A stretch of 33,588 nucleotides of DNA from Pedobacter agri PB92 (GTDB lineage: Bacteria; Bacteroidota; Bacteroidia; Sphingobacteriales; Sphingobacteriaceae): NCBI RefSeq assembly GCF_000258495.1, contig NZ_AJLG01000035.1, positions 1-33,588 on the forward strand. Reading direction: 5' to 3'. Made by a program: the position numbers and the translations under genes. The notes below the pieces were generated by a model that was not told where the DNA came from, made no database searches, and worked only from the letters and a program-made list of their open reading frames with translations. Below, in pieces: positions 16,891 through 24,554 of the stretch. Every line of letters starts with the position of its first letter. The stretch's first letter is position 1.

Positions 16891-17667
16891 ATGATAGTAG
16901 GCATAAAAACAACTAACAGAAAGATAAACGATATTGTAGATACACCTTTTCTAGGTGGTTTGTTCATATTCGTGATGATATTTATTCCGGCGGTATTAAC
17001 CTCATTTTTGTTGCAAGCATTAGTACCAGCTTTTCAGAACAATAAAGGTTTCACCAAAGCATTAATTTTTGCGCTTCCTGCATGGAATTTATTGTTCTGG
17101 TTTTTAAGGTTGAAGTTGTATATACTTTTTATCCCCGCCTGGTTACTGCTTGGAGGAATTGCCGTAGTTAAGGGTTATCCCATTTTTGAAGGCGAAAAAC
17201 CAGGCAAAGTACTGCCTTCAGACGAAAGGTCGGTTTGGAAAAATTTGTATCAGAAAACCGAATACGATGAACAACGCATTACACTGCAAGGCTATATCAA
17301 AATTATCAATTGGTTACCCACCAATCATCAACATGCTTGCCATCTGGTAAATGAAAAGGGAAATTTTTTATTGCGGTTTGCGATTAAAGAGAAAAATAAA
17401 AACGCAGTAAATATTCGCAAAAAAGATAACAACGAAATGGATGAAGCCAATAGCTTTTTTCTTGATAATGATGGTAACGAAATCCCACTTAACAAAAAGG
17501 TGTCACTAACATTCGATATAATTTATGATAAAACAAAATCAGGAGCATATATACCATTAACTCACGAGGATAGCAAGTTTAATCCTGATTTTAAGAATTT
17601 AGCTAAACCTGGTGATCAGTATTATTTTTTCGTTACCAAGAATATAAGAATAGATAAAATTAAGTGA
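16891..17667 (+). CDS. membrane protein with C-terminal beta-rich domain shared within the cluster
   Basis: 258 residues. The N-terminal part has about three hydrophobic helices (roughly 21-45, 57-71 and 74-93). The following soluble domain (about 110-258) starts ITLQGYIKIINWL and contains FFLDNDGNEIPLNKKVSLTF, then ends with FVTKNIRIDKIK. The same order of elements (TLEG-like strand, FDxDGN...K turn, basic ID/EK end) occurs in the proteins at 18289 and 20772, so the three probably share a fold. Function unknown. Nineteen bases separate it from the next gene. Confidence 0.82.
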   Translation: MIVGIKTTNRKINDIVDTPFLGGLFIFVMIFIPAVLTSFLLQALVPAFQNNKGFTKALIFALPAWNLLFWFLRLKLYILFIPAWLLLGGIAVVKGYPIFEGEKPGKVLPSDERSVWKNLYQKTEYDEQRITLQGYIKIINWLPTNHQHACHLVNEKGNFLLRFAIKEKNKNAVNIRKKDNNEMDEANSFFLDNDGNEIPLNKKVSLTFDIIYDKTKSGAYIPLTHEDSKFNPDFKNLAKPGDQYYFFVTKNIRIDKIK

Positions 17668-17686
17668 TCAATCTAAAATTAGATAA

Positions 17687-18250
17687 ATGACTGATAAGCC
17701 TAAAACCAATTTGATGGATAGTATAGCTGGAAACTTTAAGCCACTGATGATACTTTCGGTGGTGTTAATTTATTTCGGCATTACGATAAAACGCTATGCT
17801 GACAAACACAACAAAAGCTATGAGCAGGTTTCCATTACAAAACTTACAGGCATTGATGATAAAGAGGAGTTCGAACTTACCGGTTTTAAAATTAAGGAAA
17901 TCGAAATAAAGGGACAAGAAGAAGGAGGTATCGGGCTTTATGGTAATGAAACTGATGCGAAACCCAAAGCTACGATTGTCGTAAAAGATGTAGAGAATTT
18001 TTTAACAAGCTTTAAAACTAAAAACAAAATTATAGCGAAGCCTTTTAGAGGAATACATCAGGGTTCGCCTAAATTTTTGCAAAATTACATCTTAAATTAT
18101 GGTGTAGAAGATGAAAATAACGAATTGAAAACCTTGCTGGTTCATGAGGAGTATTTCAGTTGGAAATCTGTGCTTTTGGAGTTGTCACTCTATTTAGCGG
18201 TCATTTTATTTCTGATAATCATGCTCCTGTCGAGAATAAAGTTCTACTAA
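17687..18250 (+). CDS. membrane protein with two terminal helices, 187 aa
   Basis: Starts MTDKPKTNLMDSIAGNFKPL; a membrane helix follows (about 19-36), then a soluble domain of about 125 residues, and a second helix near the C-terminus (about 163-183, ELSLYLAVILFLIIMLLS). With two helices the central domain faces the periplasm or the cytosol as a single loop. I do not recognise the family; the layout recalls other bacterial two-helix membrane proteins with a central soluble domain. A decayed copy of its 5' end lies about 900 bp upstream (16779-16856). It is followed after 38 bp by the next cluster gene. Confidence 0.8.
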   Translation: MTDKPKTNLMDSIAGNFKPLMILSVVLIYFGITIKRYADKHNKSYEQVSITKLTGIDDKEEFELTGFKIKEIEIKGQEEGGIGLYGNETDAKPKATIVVKDVENFLTSFKTKNKIIAKPFRGIHQGSPKFLQNYILNYGVEDENNELKTLLVHEEYFSWKSVLLELSLYLAVILFLIIMLLSRIKFY

Positions 18251-18288
18251 TAGAAACAAATAAAATTTAATCAATAATAAATATCAAT

Positions 18289-18819
18289 ATGAAAACAATA
18301 AAAACCATTTTAGCCGTAGCAGTAGTGCTATTTATCGGGGTTGTATTTTTCTATACCAGTAGCAGTGTTAAAATTGCTAAGGAAATCGAAACTAGTTATA
18401 CCCACCACAATCAGACCATTACTTTGGAAGGAAAATTTAAAGCGCCATTTCTTACACGAACCGGCAGTTCAATTTCTATGGAATTTGAAGTTTTCAATGA
18501 TTTCTTTATCATCCAAACTGGAAATAAAACAATTACCGGTGTGAAAGTAAATTATGGAGAAGGAAAAAATTCAGTATTAATTGATGTTCCTGAAGATAGC
18601 CGAAAATTCGAACAAAAAGATGTGGTGATCTTTGATAAAGATGGTAATAAGTTAACCACCAGCGACAAAGTGAAAATAACAGCACAAATTGTTTATCCGA
18701 ATAAAGGCGTTAAAAAATCATCAACTGTAAAAGATTACAGTACCGGCAAGGTAAAGGTTAAAGATGAAGGTGAAGATTTTGGTTACGAAATATCAAACGT
18801 AGTGATCGAGAAAATTTAA
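18289..18819 (+). CDS. signal-anchored envelope protein with the shared beta-rich domain
   Basis: 176 residues with an N-terminal hydrophobic anchor or signal (about 5-23, ILAVAVVLFIGVVFFYT). The remainder is beta-rich. It contains QTITLEGKFKAPF near 40-52, VVIFDKDGNKLTTSDKVKIT near 105-124, and ends NVVIEKI. These match elements of the proteins at 16891 and 20772 in the same order, suggesting paralogous periplasmic domains. No catalytic motif is seen. Function unknown. Confidence 0.8.
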   Translation: MKTIKTILAVAVVLFIGVVFFYTSSSVKIAKEIETSYTHHNQTITLEGKFKAPFLTRTGSSISMEFEVFNDFFIIQTGNKTITGVKVNYGEGKNSVLIDVPEDSRKFEQKDVVIFDKDGNKLTTSDKVKITAQIVYPNKGVKKSSTVKDYSTGKVKVKDEGEDFGYEISNVVIEKI

Positions 18820-18824
18820 TCATT

Positions 18825-18853
18825 ACTGGTATGGGTGCTAAGCTCGTGCCAGT
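18825..18853 (+). terminator. weak hairpin after the signal-anchored protein gene
   Basis: ACTGGTA (18825-18831) can pair with TGCCAGT (18847-18853), seven pairs including one G-U, followed by TTCATTT. It is a weak intrinsic terminator or attenuator at best; it lies just before the GTG start of the next gene. Confidence 0.25.
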
Positions 18854-18872
18854 TTCATTTAGTTTATAAATT

Positions 18873-19277
18873 GTGGCTAAAAACCTACTTATATTAATTG
18901 TTTTTTTAATGTGCGCCAGTTTAGGGAGGGCACAAAATCAACTTTTTCCAAAAAGAGCTTTCGCTGGTACCTGGGAGCAAGAACAGAGCCATCACAACTT
19001 AGTTCTGATTATCAAATTTGAAAAAGGCAAAAATTATGCAACGGTTGTAGATGTGGGAACGGGAGAGGCGCCAGCTTTTCAATTGAAAGCACAAATGCAG
19101 GGCAATGAACTACTCATTAATCCACAAACACATGTAAATGACCTTTATATTCAATTATCTGTAAAAAACAACAAACTGCTATTTAAAACCCAAATAGCCA
19201 TTTGGGACAGAAGTGGAAATCCATTGCCTGCAGACAAAAATCGGTACCAAACCAGCGTTTACAAAAGAGTTAAATAA
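18873..19277 (+). CDS. secreted 134-aa protein, unknown function
   Basis: Starts with GTG (18873). The N-terminal signal peptide is clear (MAKNLLILIVFLMCASLGRAQ, cleavage about 20-21). The mature part begins near FAGTWEQEQSHHNLVLIIKF and alternates short hydrophobic strands with polar turns, which suggests a small lipocalin-like beta barrel (AFAGTWE resembles the lipocalin-like GxW start). This is a fold guess, not an identification. No lipobox is present. The GTG start is chosen because it alone gives the complete signal peptide. Confidence 0.7.
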   Translation: MAKNLLILIVFLMCASLGRAQNQLFPKRAFAGTWEQEQSHHNLVLIIKFEKGKNYATVVDVGTGEAPAFQLKAQMQGNELLINPQTHVNDLYIQLSVKNNKLLFKTQIAIWDRSGNPLPADKNRYQTSVYKRVK

Positions 19278-19531
19278 TTTAAGGTTGCTCTACACAACCT
19301 CTGAGAGGATTTACCCATTACCATGATTCTAATAATTGATCATTTGATGGATTTACCTATTGCCTGGATAGCCAAGCGGCAACGCGAAAAATAATTCCGG
19401 GCCAGCGAATTATAAAAATAATCAGACGAATAATAGTTTGCTCCGCCAAGATTAATTTCTTAGCGTAGTTTAGTGTGTGATCTGTTCATCCCCAGTATCC
19501 CAAAAATTATTAAACGATAAAAATTTTAAGG
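19278..19531. other. 254-bp gap inside the cluster with small alternative hairpins
   Basis: No gene seen. Just after the upstream stop AGGTTG (19282-19287) can pair with CAACCT (19295-19300), and CCTCT (19298-19302) with AGAGG (19304-19308), two overlapping and mutually exclusive hairpins. This is the largest gap in the cluster, so the three genes after it may have their own promoter, but I see no clean TAnnTTTG element (ATAGTTTG near 19434-19441 is the nearest). Confidence 0.3.
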
Positions 19532-19987
19532 ATGATCTGCTTGAAGCAATTTGTTTTAGCTTTCACAATAATAGTTAGTACTTCAAATTTAATATTCGCG
19601 AAAGCGAGAATACCGATTGGAGAAAGAGGGGTTTTAAACACCGTTCATGATTTACCAGATACTGATGAGTTCAAGCTTGATAATGGCAACTACCTAGACT
19701 TAGCAACCCTGCATAAAGAATTCAACATCGCTTATATTCTGCCATTGTACATCACACAAGAACCAAAACTGGTTGGTTATGATGAAAAAACAGAACGCTA
19801 TTTCGATTTGCCAGAAAGCGAATTAAAACAGCTTCTGCTCACTCAAAAATTAAATCAAAAAGACTTAATTGGCTTACCCTTTTATACGAGGTATGGCGCC
19901 AAACTAATCGTGATATTATTTGTGGCTTTTTTAATTTGGGGAAATCTTCCTTATCAAAAACCAAAAGTTACACCAACAACAGTCTAA
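19532..19987 (+). CDS. exported single-helix protein, 151 aa
   Basis: Starts MICLKQFVLAFTIIVSTSNL with a typical signal peptide (cleavage about 22-24, IFAKARIP). A soluble periplasmic part follows (about 25-120), then a C-terminal membrane helix (about 123-142, KLIVILFVAFLIWGN) and a short tail. Cleavage at the start with a tail anchor gives a type I topology. I do not recognise the family. It is 31 bp before the next gene on the same strand. Confidence 0.77.
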   Translation: MICLKQFVLAFTIIVSTSNLIFAKARIPIGERGVLNTVHDLPDTDEFKLDNGNYLDLATLHKEFNIAYILPLYITQEPKLVGYDEKTERYFDLPESELKQLLLTQKLNQKDLIGLPFYTRYGAKLIVILFVAFLIWGNLPYQKPKVTPTTV

Positions 19988-20018
19988 ATTCTTATTTATC
20001 CACTAAAACCCTTAAAAA

Positions 20019-20732
20019 ATGAGTAGCTCAGTTATTTTTATTATTGTTTTCATGATTGTAATTTATGGAGGCATTTTCTACTTTATGCAATTGAAGAAAA
20101 AGAAGCAGAAAGAAATGTTTCAAAACACTGATTTTAATGCAGAAATGCGAAATGTCCTTACCTACAAAAACAAATTTTTAAATTCTGAACTTTCCTTTTT
20201 ACCTAAGCAAATGGAAGGCAAGCCTATTGATGCATTTAATTATGCCAATATGAATTATTCTACCAAAGATTCGATCAAAGATGGTATTAAAGATAGTTTA
20301 AAAGGAATGGCCACTCTAGGAACCGTTAGATTTCATACCGTTCAAACGCCAAAGTATTTTATTCTTAGCGGTGCCGATTTACATTTGTTAGATACTGATA
20401 CGGAGGGAGAAATCTCCAATCATCTGGTTTTTGATGCGGCTCGTTTACGAGCATCATCCATAAGTGAAGTTCCTTTAGAAGGTGTAATTAAAGCTTTTGC
20501 CAAACAGAAAGGCGATGATGTTAAAGCTTACAGAATCTCCTTGGCCACTGATGCTAGCCCCATTGAATTGATCATGTTTTCAGCTTTGTTATTTACCTAT
20601 GCCAATACCAATGCCAGTGCATTTTCGCTAAACGTTCAGAAAAACATAGAAGAGATTGTTATTGCAAACGATTTTCTTAAAAAACTGGGTGAACGTTATC
20701 CAAACCTCAAAGTATCAGGTTTGCTCAACTAA
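20019..20732 (+). CDS. membrane-anchored 237-aa protein, unknown function
   Basis: One N-terminal helix (about 4-23, VIFIIVFMIVIYGGIFYFMQ) followed directly by a basic stretch (KKKKQK), which points to an N-out/C-in anchor with the 210-residue domain in the cytosol. That domain has beta-like segments (FHTVQTPKYFILSGADLHLL) and a C-terminal helical part ending NLKVSGLLN. The YFILSGADLHLLDTDTEG piece is reminiscent of PH-like membrane-reporter domains, but this is only an impression. Intervals to neighbours are 31 and 39 bp. Confidence 0.77.
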   Translation: MSSSVIFIIVFMIVIYGGIFYFMQLKKKKQKEMFQNTDFNAEMRNVLTYKNKFLNSELSFLPKQMEGKPIDAFNYANMNYSTKDSIKDGIKDSLKGMATLGTVRFHTVQTPKYFILSGADLHLLDTDTEGEISNHLVFDAARLRASSISEVPLEGVIKAFAKQKGDDVKAYRISLATDASPIELIMFSALLFTYANTNASAFSLNVQKNIEEIVIANDFLKKLGERYPNLKVSGLLN

Positions 20733-20771
20733 TTTAAAACAGACTAATTAATTAACTTAGATAATACAAAT

Positions 20772-21263
20772 ATGAAAAGAATGTTTCTTGTCGCTATTGC
20801 ATCTGCAATACTTGTTTCATGTAGTCAAAACAAAGAGAAAGGACAAGTGGTAAATTTTGAACAGTATCAGGCGTTAAACCAGGTAAAAGAGAATAATGGT
20901 AAACGGTTCGCTATCGTGGGATATCCGTTTATCGATGGCGATATTACCGTGAGAGGCGGCGTGAGCAATGATAGCCAGTTGCCACAAATTGGTTTCTACG
21001 AAGCGCCAGGAGGAAAAGGTAAAATGCTTGCCTTAATGCCTATAGCCAATGGAACAGGTAAAAATGAGTTTGATGCCCCAGAAACCTTTACCATGGACCA
21101 GGTTGTTTTTTACGATAATGAAGGTAAACCATTAAAATATACCGATAAAATGGAAGTATCGTTTACCATGGATTTACAGGTTGATAGGGGTAAAACAACT
21201 TTTAACGAGCGCTCTGTTTATTATGGCGGGCCGAGTGAAACTCGCATAGATAAAGCGAAATAA
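20772..21263 (+). CDS. lipoprotein with the cluster's shared beta-rich domain
   Basis: 163 residues. The N-terminus MKRMFLVAIASAILVSCSQN has a lipobox (LVSC, lipidated C17), so the protein is anchored in the membrane by lipid. The mature part contains FAIVGYPFIDGDITV, then VVFYDNEGKPLKYTDKMEVS, and ends SETRIDKAK. This is the same order of elements as in the products at 16891 and 18289. It is the last gene of the cluster, followed by a strong hairpin at 21322-21368. Function unknown. Confidence 0.83.
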   Translation: MKRMFLVAIASAILVSCSQNKEKGQVVNFEQYQALNQVKENNGKRFAIVGYPFIDGDITVRGGVSNDSQLPQIGFYEAPGGKGKMLALMPIANGTGKNEFDAPETFTMDQVVFYDNEGKPLKYTDKMEVSFTMDLQVDRGKTTFNERSVYYGGPSETRIDKAK

Positions 21264-21273
21264 CAATATTTAT

Positions 21274-21281
21274 TATTTTTG
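21274..21281 (+). promoter_or_regulatory. TAnnTTTG match upstream of the hairpin leader (weak)
   Basis: TATTTTTG matches the Bacteroidota -7 consensus TAnnTTTG, but no TTG lies at a proper distance upstream. If used, the transcript would carry both downstream hairpins and the mini-ORF at 21319 into the ABC-F gene. Confidence 0.25.
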
Positions 21282-21318
21282 TTCAAATGTAGGTTGAATG
21301 ACACCTACTAAAAACGAC

Positions 21319-21357
21319 ATGAAGACCTTAATATATAACTGCCGTTGGTGGTTATAA
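21319..21357 (+). CDS. possible 12-codon leader peptide with Trp-Trp inside the hairpin before the ABC-F gene
   Basis: ATG AAG ACC ... TGG TGG TTA TAA encodes MKTLIYNCRWWL. It covers the 5' arm, the loop and the start of the 3' arm of the 21322-21368 hairpin, so translating ribosomes would melt it. Many ABC-F genes are controlled by short leader ORFs and attenuators (family knowledge). The arrangement could equally be chance within a terminator. It is preceded by the A-rich CTAAAAACGAC, a plausible Bacteroidota translation start. Treat as a hypothesis. Confidence 0.3.
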   Translation: MKTLIYNCRWWL

Positions 21358-21368
21358 ATTAAGGTCTT
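21322..21368 (+). terminator. strong intrinsic hairpin ending the cluster
   Basis: AAGACCTTAATATATAAC (21322-21339) pairs with GTTATAAATTAAGGTCTT (21351-21368) at 17 of 18 positions with an 11-base loop, followed by TCTTTTATCTTT. It most simply terminates the cluster operon that ends at 21263; a role as attenuator of the ABC-F gene is the alternative. Confidence 0.65.
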
Positions 21369-21373
21369 TCTTT

Positions 21374-21381
21374 TATCTTTG
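21374..21381 (+). promoter_or_regulatory. TAnnTTTG promoter element before the ABC-F gene
   Basis: TATCTTTG followed by CAG is a typical Bacteroidota -7 element. Transcription would start about 21388, leaving a leader of about 16 nt before the GTG at 21404. There is no TTG at ideal distance (nearest at 21345, a spacer of 26), so the -33 part is weak. Confidence 0.55.
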
Positions 21382-21403
21382 CAGAAATTTCAATATTTCT
21401 ACT

Positions 21404-23038
21404 GTGATTAATGTAAACAACATCTCCGTTTCATTTGGCGGAACCACGCTCTTCAGCGACGTAACTTTTTCCATAAACGAAAACGATAAAATTGCCTTGA
21501 TGGGCAAAAATGGAGCGGGAAAGTCGACCATTTTGAAAATTATTGCTGATGTTGCAAAACCTACTTCAGGTAGTGTTACCGGACCAAAAGATGCGGTTAT
21601 TGCATATTTACCCCAGCATTTGCTTACCGAAGATAAGCTTACGGTGTTTGAAGAAACTATGAAAGCTTTTCAGGAGGTAAACCAAATGCAAAAGGAACTT
21701 GATGAACTGAATGAACAGCTTACTGTTCGGACTGATTATGATAGTGACGATTACATGAAACTAATCGAAAGGGTTTCAGAACTGAGTGAAAAGTTTTATT
21801 CGATTGAAGAAGTAAATTATGATGCGGAGGTGGAAAAAGTGCTCAAAGGCTTGGGTTTTGAAAGGAAGGATTTTACCCGCCAAACCTCTGAATTTTCAGG
21901 CGGATGGCGTATGCGTATTGAACTTGCTAAAATTCTGCTTCAAAAGCCTGATTTGATTCTGTTGGATGAGCCCACCAACCACATGGATATTGAAAGTATT
22001 CAATGGCTGGAGGATTTCCTGATTAATTCTGCCAAGGCTGTAATGGTAATTTCTCACGATAGGGCGTTTGTAGATAATATCACGAATCGTACGATTGAAG
22101 TAACGATGGGCAGGATATACGATTACAAAGCCAAGTACAGTCACTATTTACAATTACGGGCAGATAGACGAATACACCAGCTGAAAGCCTACGAAGAACA
22201 ACAAAGATTTATTGCCGATAACCAGGAATTTATTGATCGCTTTAGAGGAACCTATTCCAAAACGCTTCAGGTACAATCGCGTGTGAAAATGCTCGAAAAG
22301 CTGGAGGTGATAGAAATTGACGAAGTAGATACATCCGCTTTAAGATTAAAGTTTCCACCGTCGCCTCGCTCAGGGCAATATCCGGTAATGGTAGAAGAGC
22401 TTACTAAAACTTATGGCGATCATGTGGTTTTTCAGAAAGCGAATCTGGTAATCGAACGTGGAGAGAAAGTAGCCTTCGTTGGTAAGAATGGCGAAGGTAA
22501 GTCCACCATGATTAAAGCGATTATGGGCGAAATCGATTTTGAAGGAAGTTTAAAAGTTGGTCACAATGCTAAAATAGGCTATTTTGCTCAAAATCAGGCC
22601 GCTTTGTTAGATGAAAATCTTACCGTGTTCGATACCATTGATCAGATCCCGATGGGTGAAGGAACTGTCAAAATTAAAGATCTTTTAGGTGCTTTTATGT
22701 TTAGTGGAGATGATACGACTAAAAAAGTGAAAGTACTTTCAGGAGGTGAAAAAACCCGATTGGCGATGATTAAATTATTGTTGGAGCCGGTAAACGTTTT
22801 GATACTGGATGAGCCAACCAATCACCTCGATATGAAGACGAAAGATATTATCAAAGATGCTTTGAAAGATTTTGATGGTACACTTATCCTGGTTTCACAC
22901 GATAGGGATTTCTTGGATGGGCTGGTAGAAAAAGTATTTGAATTTGGTAACAAGCGTGTTCGCGAACATTTCGAAGATATTAAAGGTTTTCTTGCCTACA
23001 AAAAAATGGATAGCTTAAAAGAGATCGAGAAAAACTAA
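21404..23038 (+). CDS. ABC-F family ATPase (ribosome-associated)
   Basis: 544 residues with two complete ATPase domains and no membrane segments, the ABC-F layout. Domain 1: Walker A GKNGAGKST (about 34-42), signature FSGGWRMR (about 162-169), Walker B LILLDEPTNHMD (about 184-195). Domain 2: GKNGEGKST (about 360), LSGGEKTR (about 443), VLILDEPTNHLD (about 464). The linker between the domains (about 230-330) is helical and charged. ABC-F proteins bind the ribosomal E site and rescue stalled translation, and some protect against antibiotics. The YbiT/YdiF-like housekeeping type is likeliest; a resistance role cannot be decided. The start is a GTG. Its stop overlaps the convergent gene by three bases. 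Confidence 0.95.
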   Translation: MINVNNISVSFGGTTLFSDVTFSINENDKIALMGKNGAGKSTILKIIADVAKPTSGSVTGPKDAVIAYLPQHLLTEDKLTVFEETMKAFQEVNQMQKELDELNEQLTVRTDYDSDDYMKLIERVSELSEKFYSIEEVNYDAEVEKVLKGLGFERKDFTRQTSEFSGGWRMRIELAKILLQKPDLILLDEPTNHMDIESIQWLEDFLINSAKAVMVISHDRAFVDNITNRTIEVTMGRIYDYKAKYSHYLQLRADRRIHQLKAYEEQQRFIADNQEFIDRFRGTYSKTLQVQSRVKMLEKLEVIEIDEVDTSALRLKFPPSPRSGQYPVMVEELTKTYGDHVVFQKANLVIERGEKVAFVGKNGEGKSTMIKAIMGEIDFEGSLKVGHNAKIGYFAQNQAALLDENLTVFDTIDQIPMGEGTVKIKDLLGAFMFSGDDTTKKVKVLSGGEKTRLAMIKLLLEPVNVLILDEPTNHLDMKTKDIIKDALKDFDGTLILVSHDRDFLDGLVEKVFEFGNKRVREHFEDIKGFLAYKKMDSLKEIEKN

Positions 23039-24102
23039 AACCCAAGTCCGATACCTGCACTTAGCATGCCATAACCACCCGAAAAGCCATATGAGCCATA
23101 TAGGCGGACAACAGGAAGTTTTAGTTGAAAGCCTACATCTCCACGTAGCGTTTTAAGGTAGGTTCTTTTCAGTTCAAATGGGTCAGTGTAGGTAATGTAC
23201 GCGACCTGGTTATCACGTATGCTGTTCGGAATGGGAAAATTTCCTCTTAAACCCAGCGTTGCAGATGATATGCTATAGCCTAGTGAAACAAATGGACTAA
23301 AGAAACCGATTTCTTTGGAAAGAGTAGTTTGCAGAAGGTAGTTGTCAAATCTTCCGTAAATCTCCTGACCAGTGAAGTCTGTTGCTTGCTGGCTATTTTC
23401 CGGAATCATGCCGGGCAATGGTTGCAGATTAAGTGTTCTACCATAATTAAGAACATTGAATCCGGCGAGTATAGAGAGATCAAACGGGGTTTTCTTCACA
23501 TCTTTAGGAATAAAATCCCTCACGAGATTGTGCTTAATTCCAAGGCCGAATAAGGAGACCGATCCAAATCGTTCTCCAAGTTTAATTTTTGGTGCTGCTC
23601 TTAACATCAGTTCTGTATTGGCCAGAAAACCTACAGTAAGTTGAACCTGAGGTGTAGGTATAAGGTCTTCGATTACTGCACTCGGAAGTTCAAACGAGAT
23701 AAGTTTATTGCCATTTCCATCAAACAAATCCATATAAGGACCATTGTTGTAGCGGTCGCCGGTAAACGTTGGCGACTTAATTTTACTTGGATCTGCAGGG
23801 CGGAGATTACTGGAAAGGCCGATGCTGGTAACATCAAAAGTCTGTTTAGATTTAGGTACCAGTGAGCCAGTTGCCATAATTCTAAGATCGAAATGTAACG
23901 GACCTAATGTTTGTGCAGTATTGGTCCACCCACTGTTCATGCCTAAACCAAATCCATAAAGAAGTGGCTGAGAATAAGCTTCAACAAGTTTTTCAACGTC
24001 GGCCGGACCTGCCTGAATTAATTGTTCGAAATTGAATTGGGCATGTACTTTTTGATTAATAAAAATCAGCACACAGAGGATTGATAAGAATAGTTGTTTC
24101 AT
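23035..24102 (-). CDS. DUF6588-like secreted or outer-membrane protein
   Basis: 355 residues from the ATG at 24102; the frame also opens at a TTG (24120), which would add six residues before a normal signal peptide (MKQLFLSILCVLIFINQKVHAQ). The mature protein has early family features (EQLIQAGPADVEKLVEAYSQ then PLLYGFGLGMNSGWTNTA) and many alternating amphipathic strands ending in a glycine-rich GGYGMLSAGIGLGF. That aromatic end is typical of outer-membrane beta-barrels, so it is probably in the outer membrane. Function unknown. It converges on the ABC-F gene with overlapping stop codons. Confidence 0.85.
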   Translation of the reverse strand: MKQLFLSILCVLIFINQKVHAQFNFEQLIQAGPADVEKLVEAYSQPLLYGFGLGMNSGWTNTAQTLGPLHFDLRIMATGSLVPKSKQTFDVTSIGLSSNLRPADPSKIKSPTFTGDRYNNGPYMDLFDGNGNKLISFELPSAVIEDLIPTPQVQLTVGFLANTELMLRAAPKIKLGERFGSVSLFGLGIKHNLVRDFIPKDVKKTPFDLSILAGFNVLNYGRTLNLQPLPGMIPENSQQATDFTGQEIYGRFDNYLLQTTLSKEIGFFSPFVSLGYSISSATLGLRGNFPIPNSIRDNQVAYITYTDPFELKRTYLKTLRGDVGFQLKLPVVRLYGSYGFSGGYGMLSAGIGLGF

Positions 24103-24554
24103 GAATAAGCGCTTCAGCAAAATCTACTTTAAAAAGGGATCTTAAATCAAACCCGGATCGAAGTAAAATGTTTGGGTAACCTCTGATATGAGATGCAATT
24201 GTTTTTGTATTATGATTAATGCAAAAATCCCTCACGACAGAAGTCGGGAGGGATCTTATCTTTCATCCGAAAGGGAGCAAACCGTCATCCATTGGTTGCT
24301 CGACTTAATTGTCGGATACAATAATATAAAATAGGAAAACTCTAGTCAATACATTGTTGATATTTGTCAACAGTTCATCAAAAAATACGTATAAACCTAT
24401 TGTAAACGCGTATTTACCAAACCAAAGGATGCTCCGCAATCACGTCTTTATAATGGGTTATTTCATCTCAGTACTGATGCGTCGTAAATATGCCAGTACT
24501 ATATCTATGCTAAAGTGTTTGAGCCGACTTTTAATCTGATCAAAATTTATGAAA
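24103..24554. other. 452-bp intergenic region with a structured RNA candidate
   Basis: No protein gene is convincing here. The region contains the ncRNA candidate described at 24223-24317. The rest, on both sides, shows no clear motif. DUF6588 transcription on the minus strand probably starts somewhere within it, but I cannot point to the promoter. Confidence 0.4.
24223..24317 (-). ncRNA. candidate small structured RNA with its own promoter and terminator
   Basis: Read on the minus strand: TTGACT (24349-24344) and TATTATTG (24326-24319) resemble -33/-7 elements 20 bp apart. Then comes a closing stem (24312-24317 with 24265-24270, ATCCGA/TCGGAT) enclosing a hairpin (24294-24301 with 24275-24283, GAGCAACC/GGTTTGCTC, one bulge). 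Last is a terminator hairpin (24228-24238 with 24243-24253, 10 of 11 pairs, loop of four) followed by TTTTT. It could be a stand-alone sRNA or a riboswitch/attenuator of the DUF6588 gene 121 nt downstream. I recognise no known RNA family. The estimated transcription start (about 24313) lies within the first stem, a weak point. Confidence 0.45.

Noticed and set aside
19362..19386. tRNA-like stretch with a possible D-arm (GCCAAGCGGCAACGCG)
   Set aside because: There is no acceptor stem, anticodon arm or TPsiC arm around it.
24354..24539. 61-codon plus-strand frame in the DUF6588 upstream region
   Set aside because: Low-complexity composition, no start context, no domain and it sits in a non-coding stretch.
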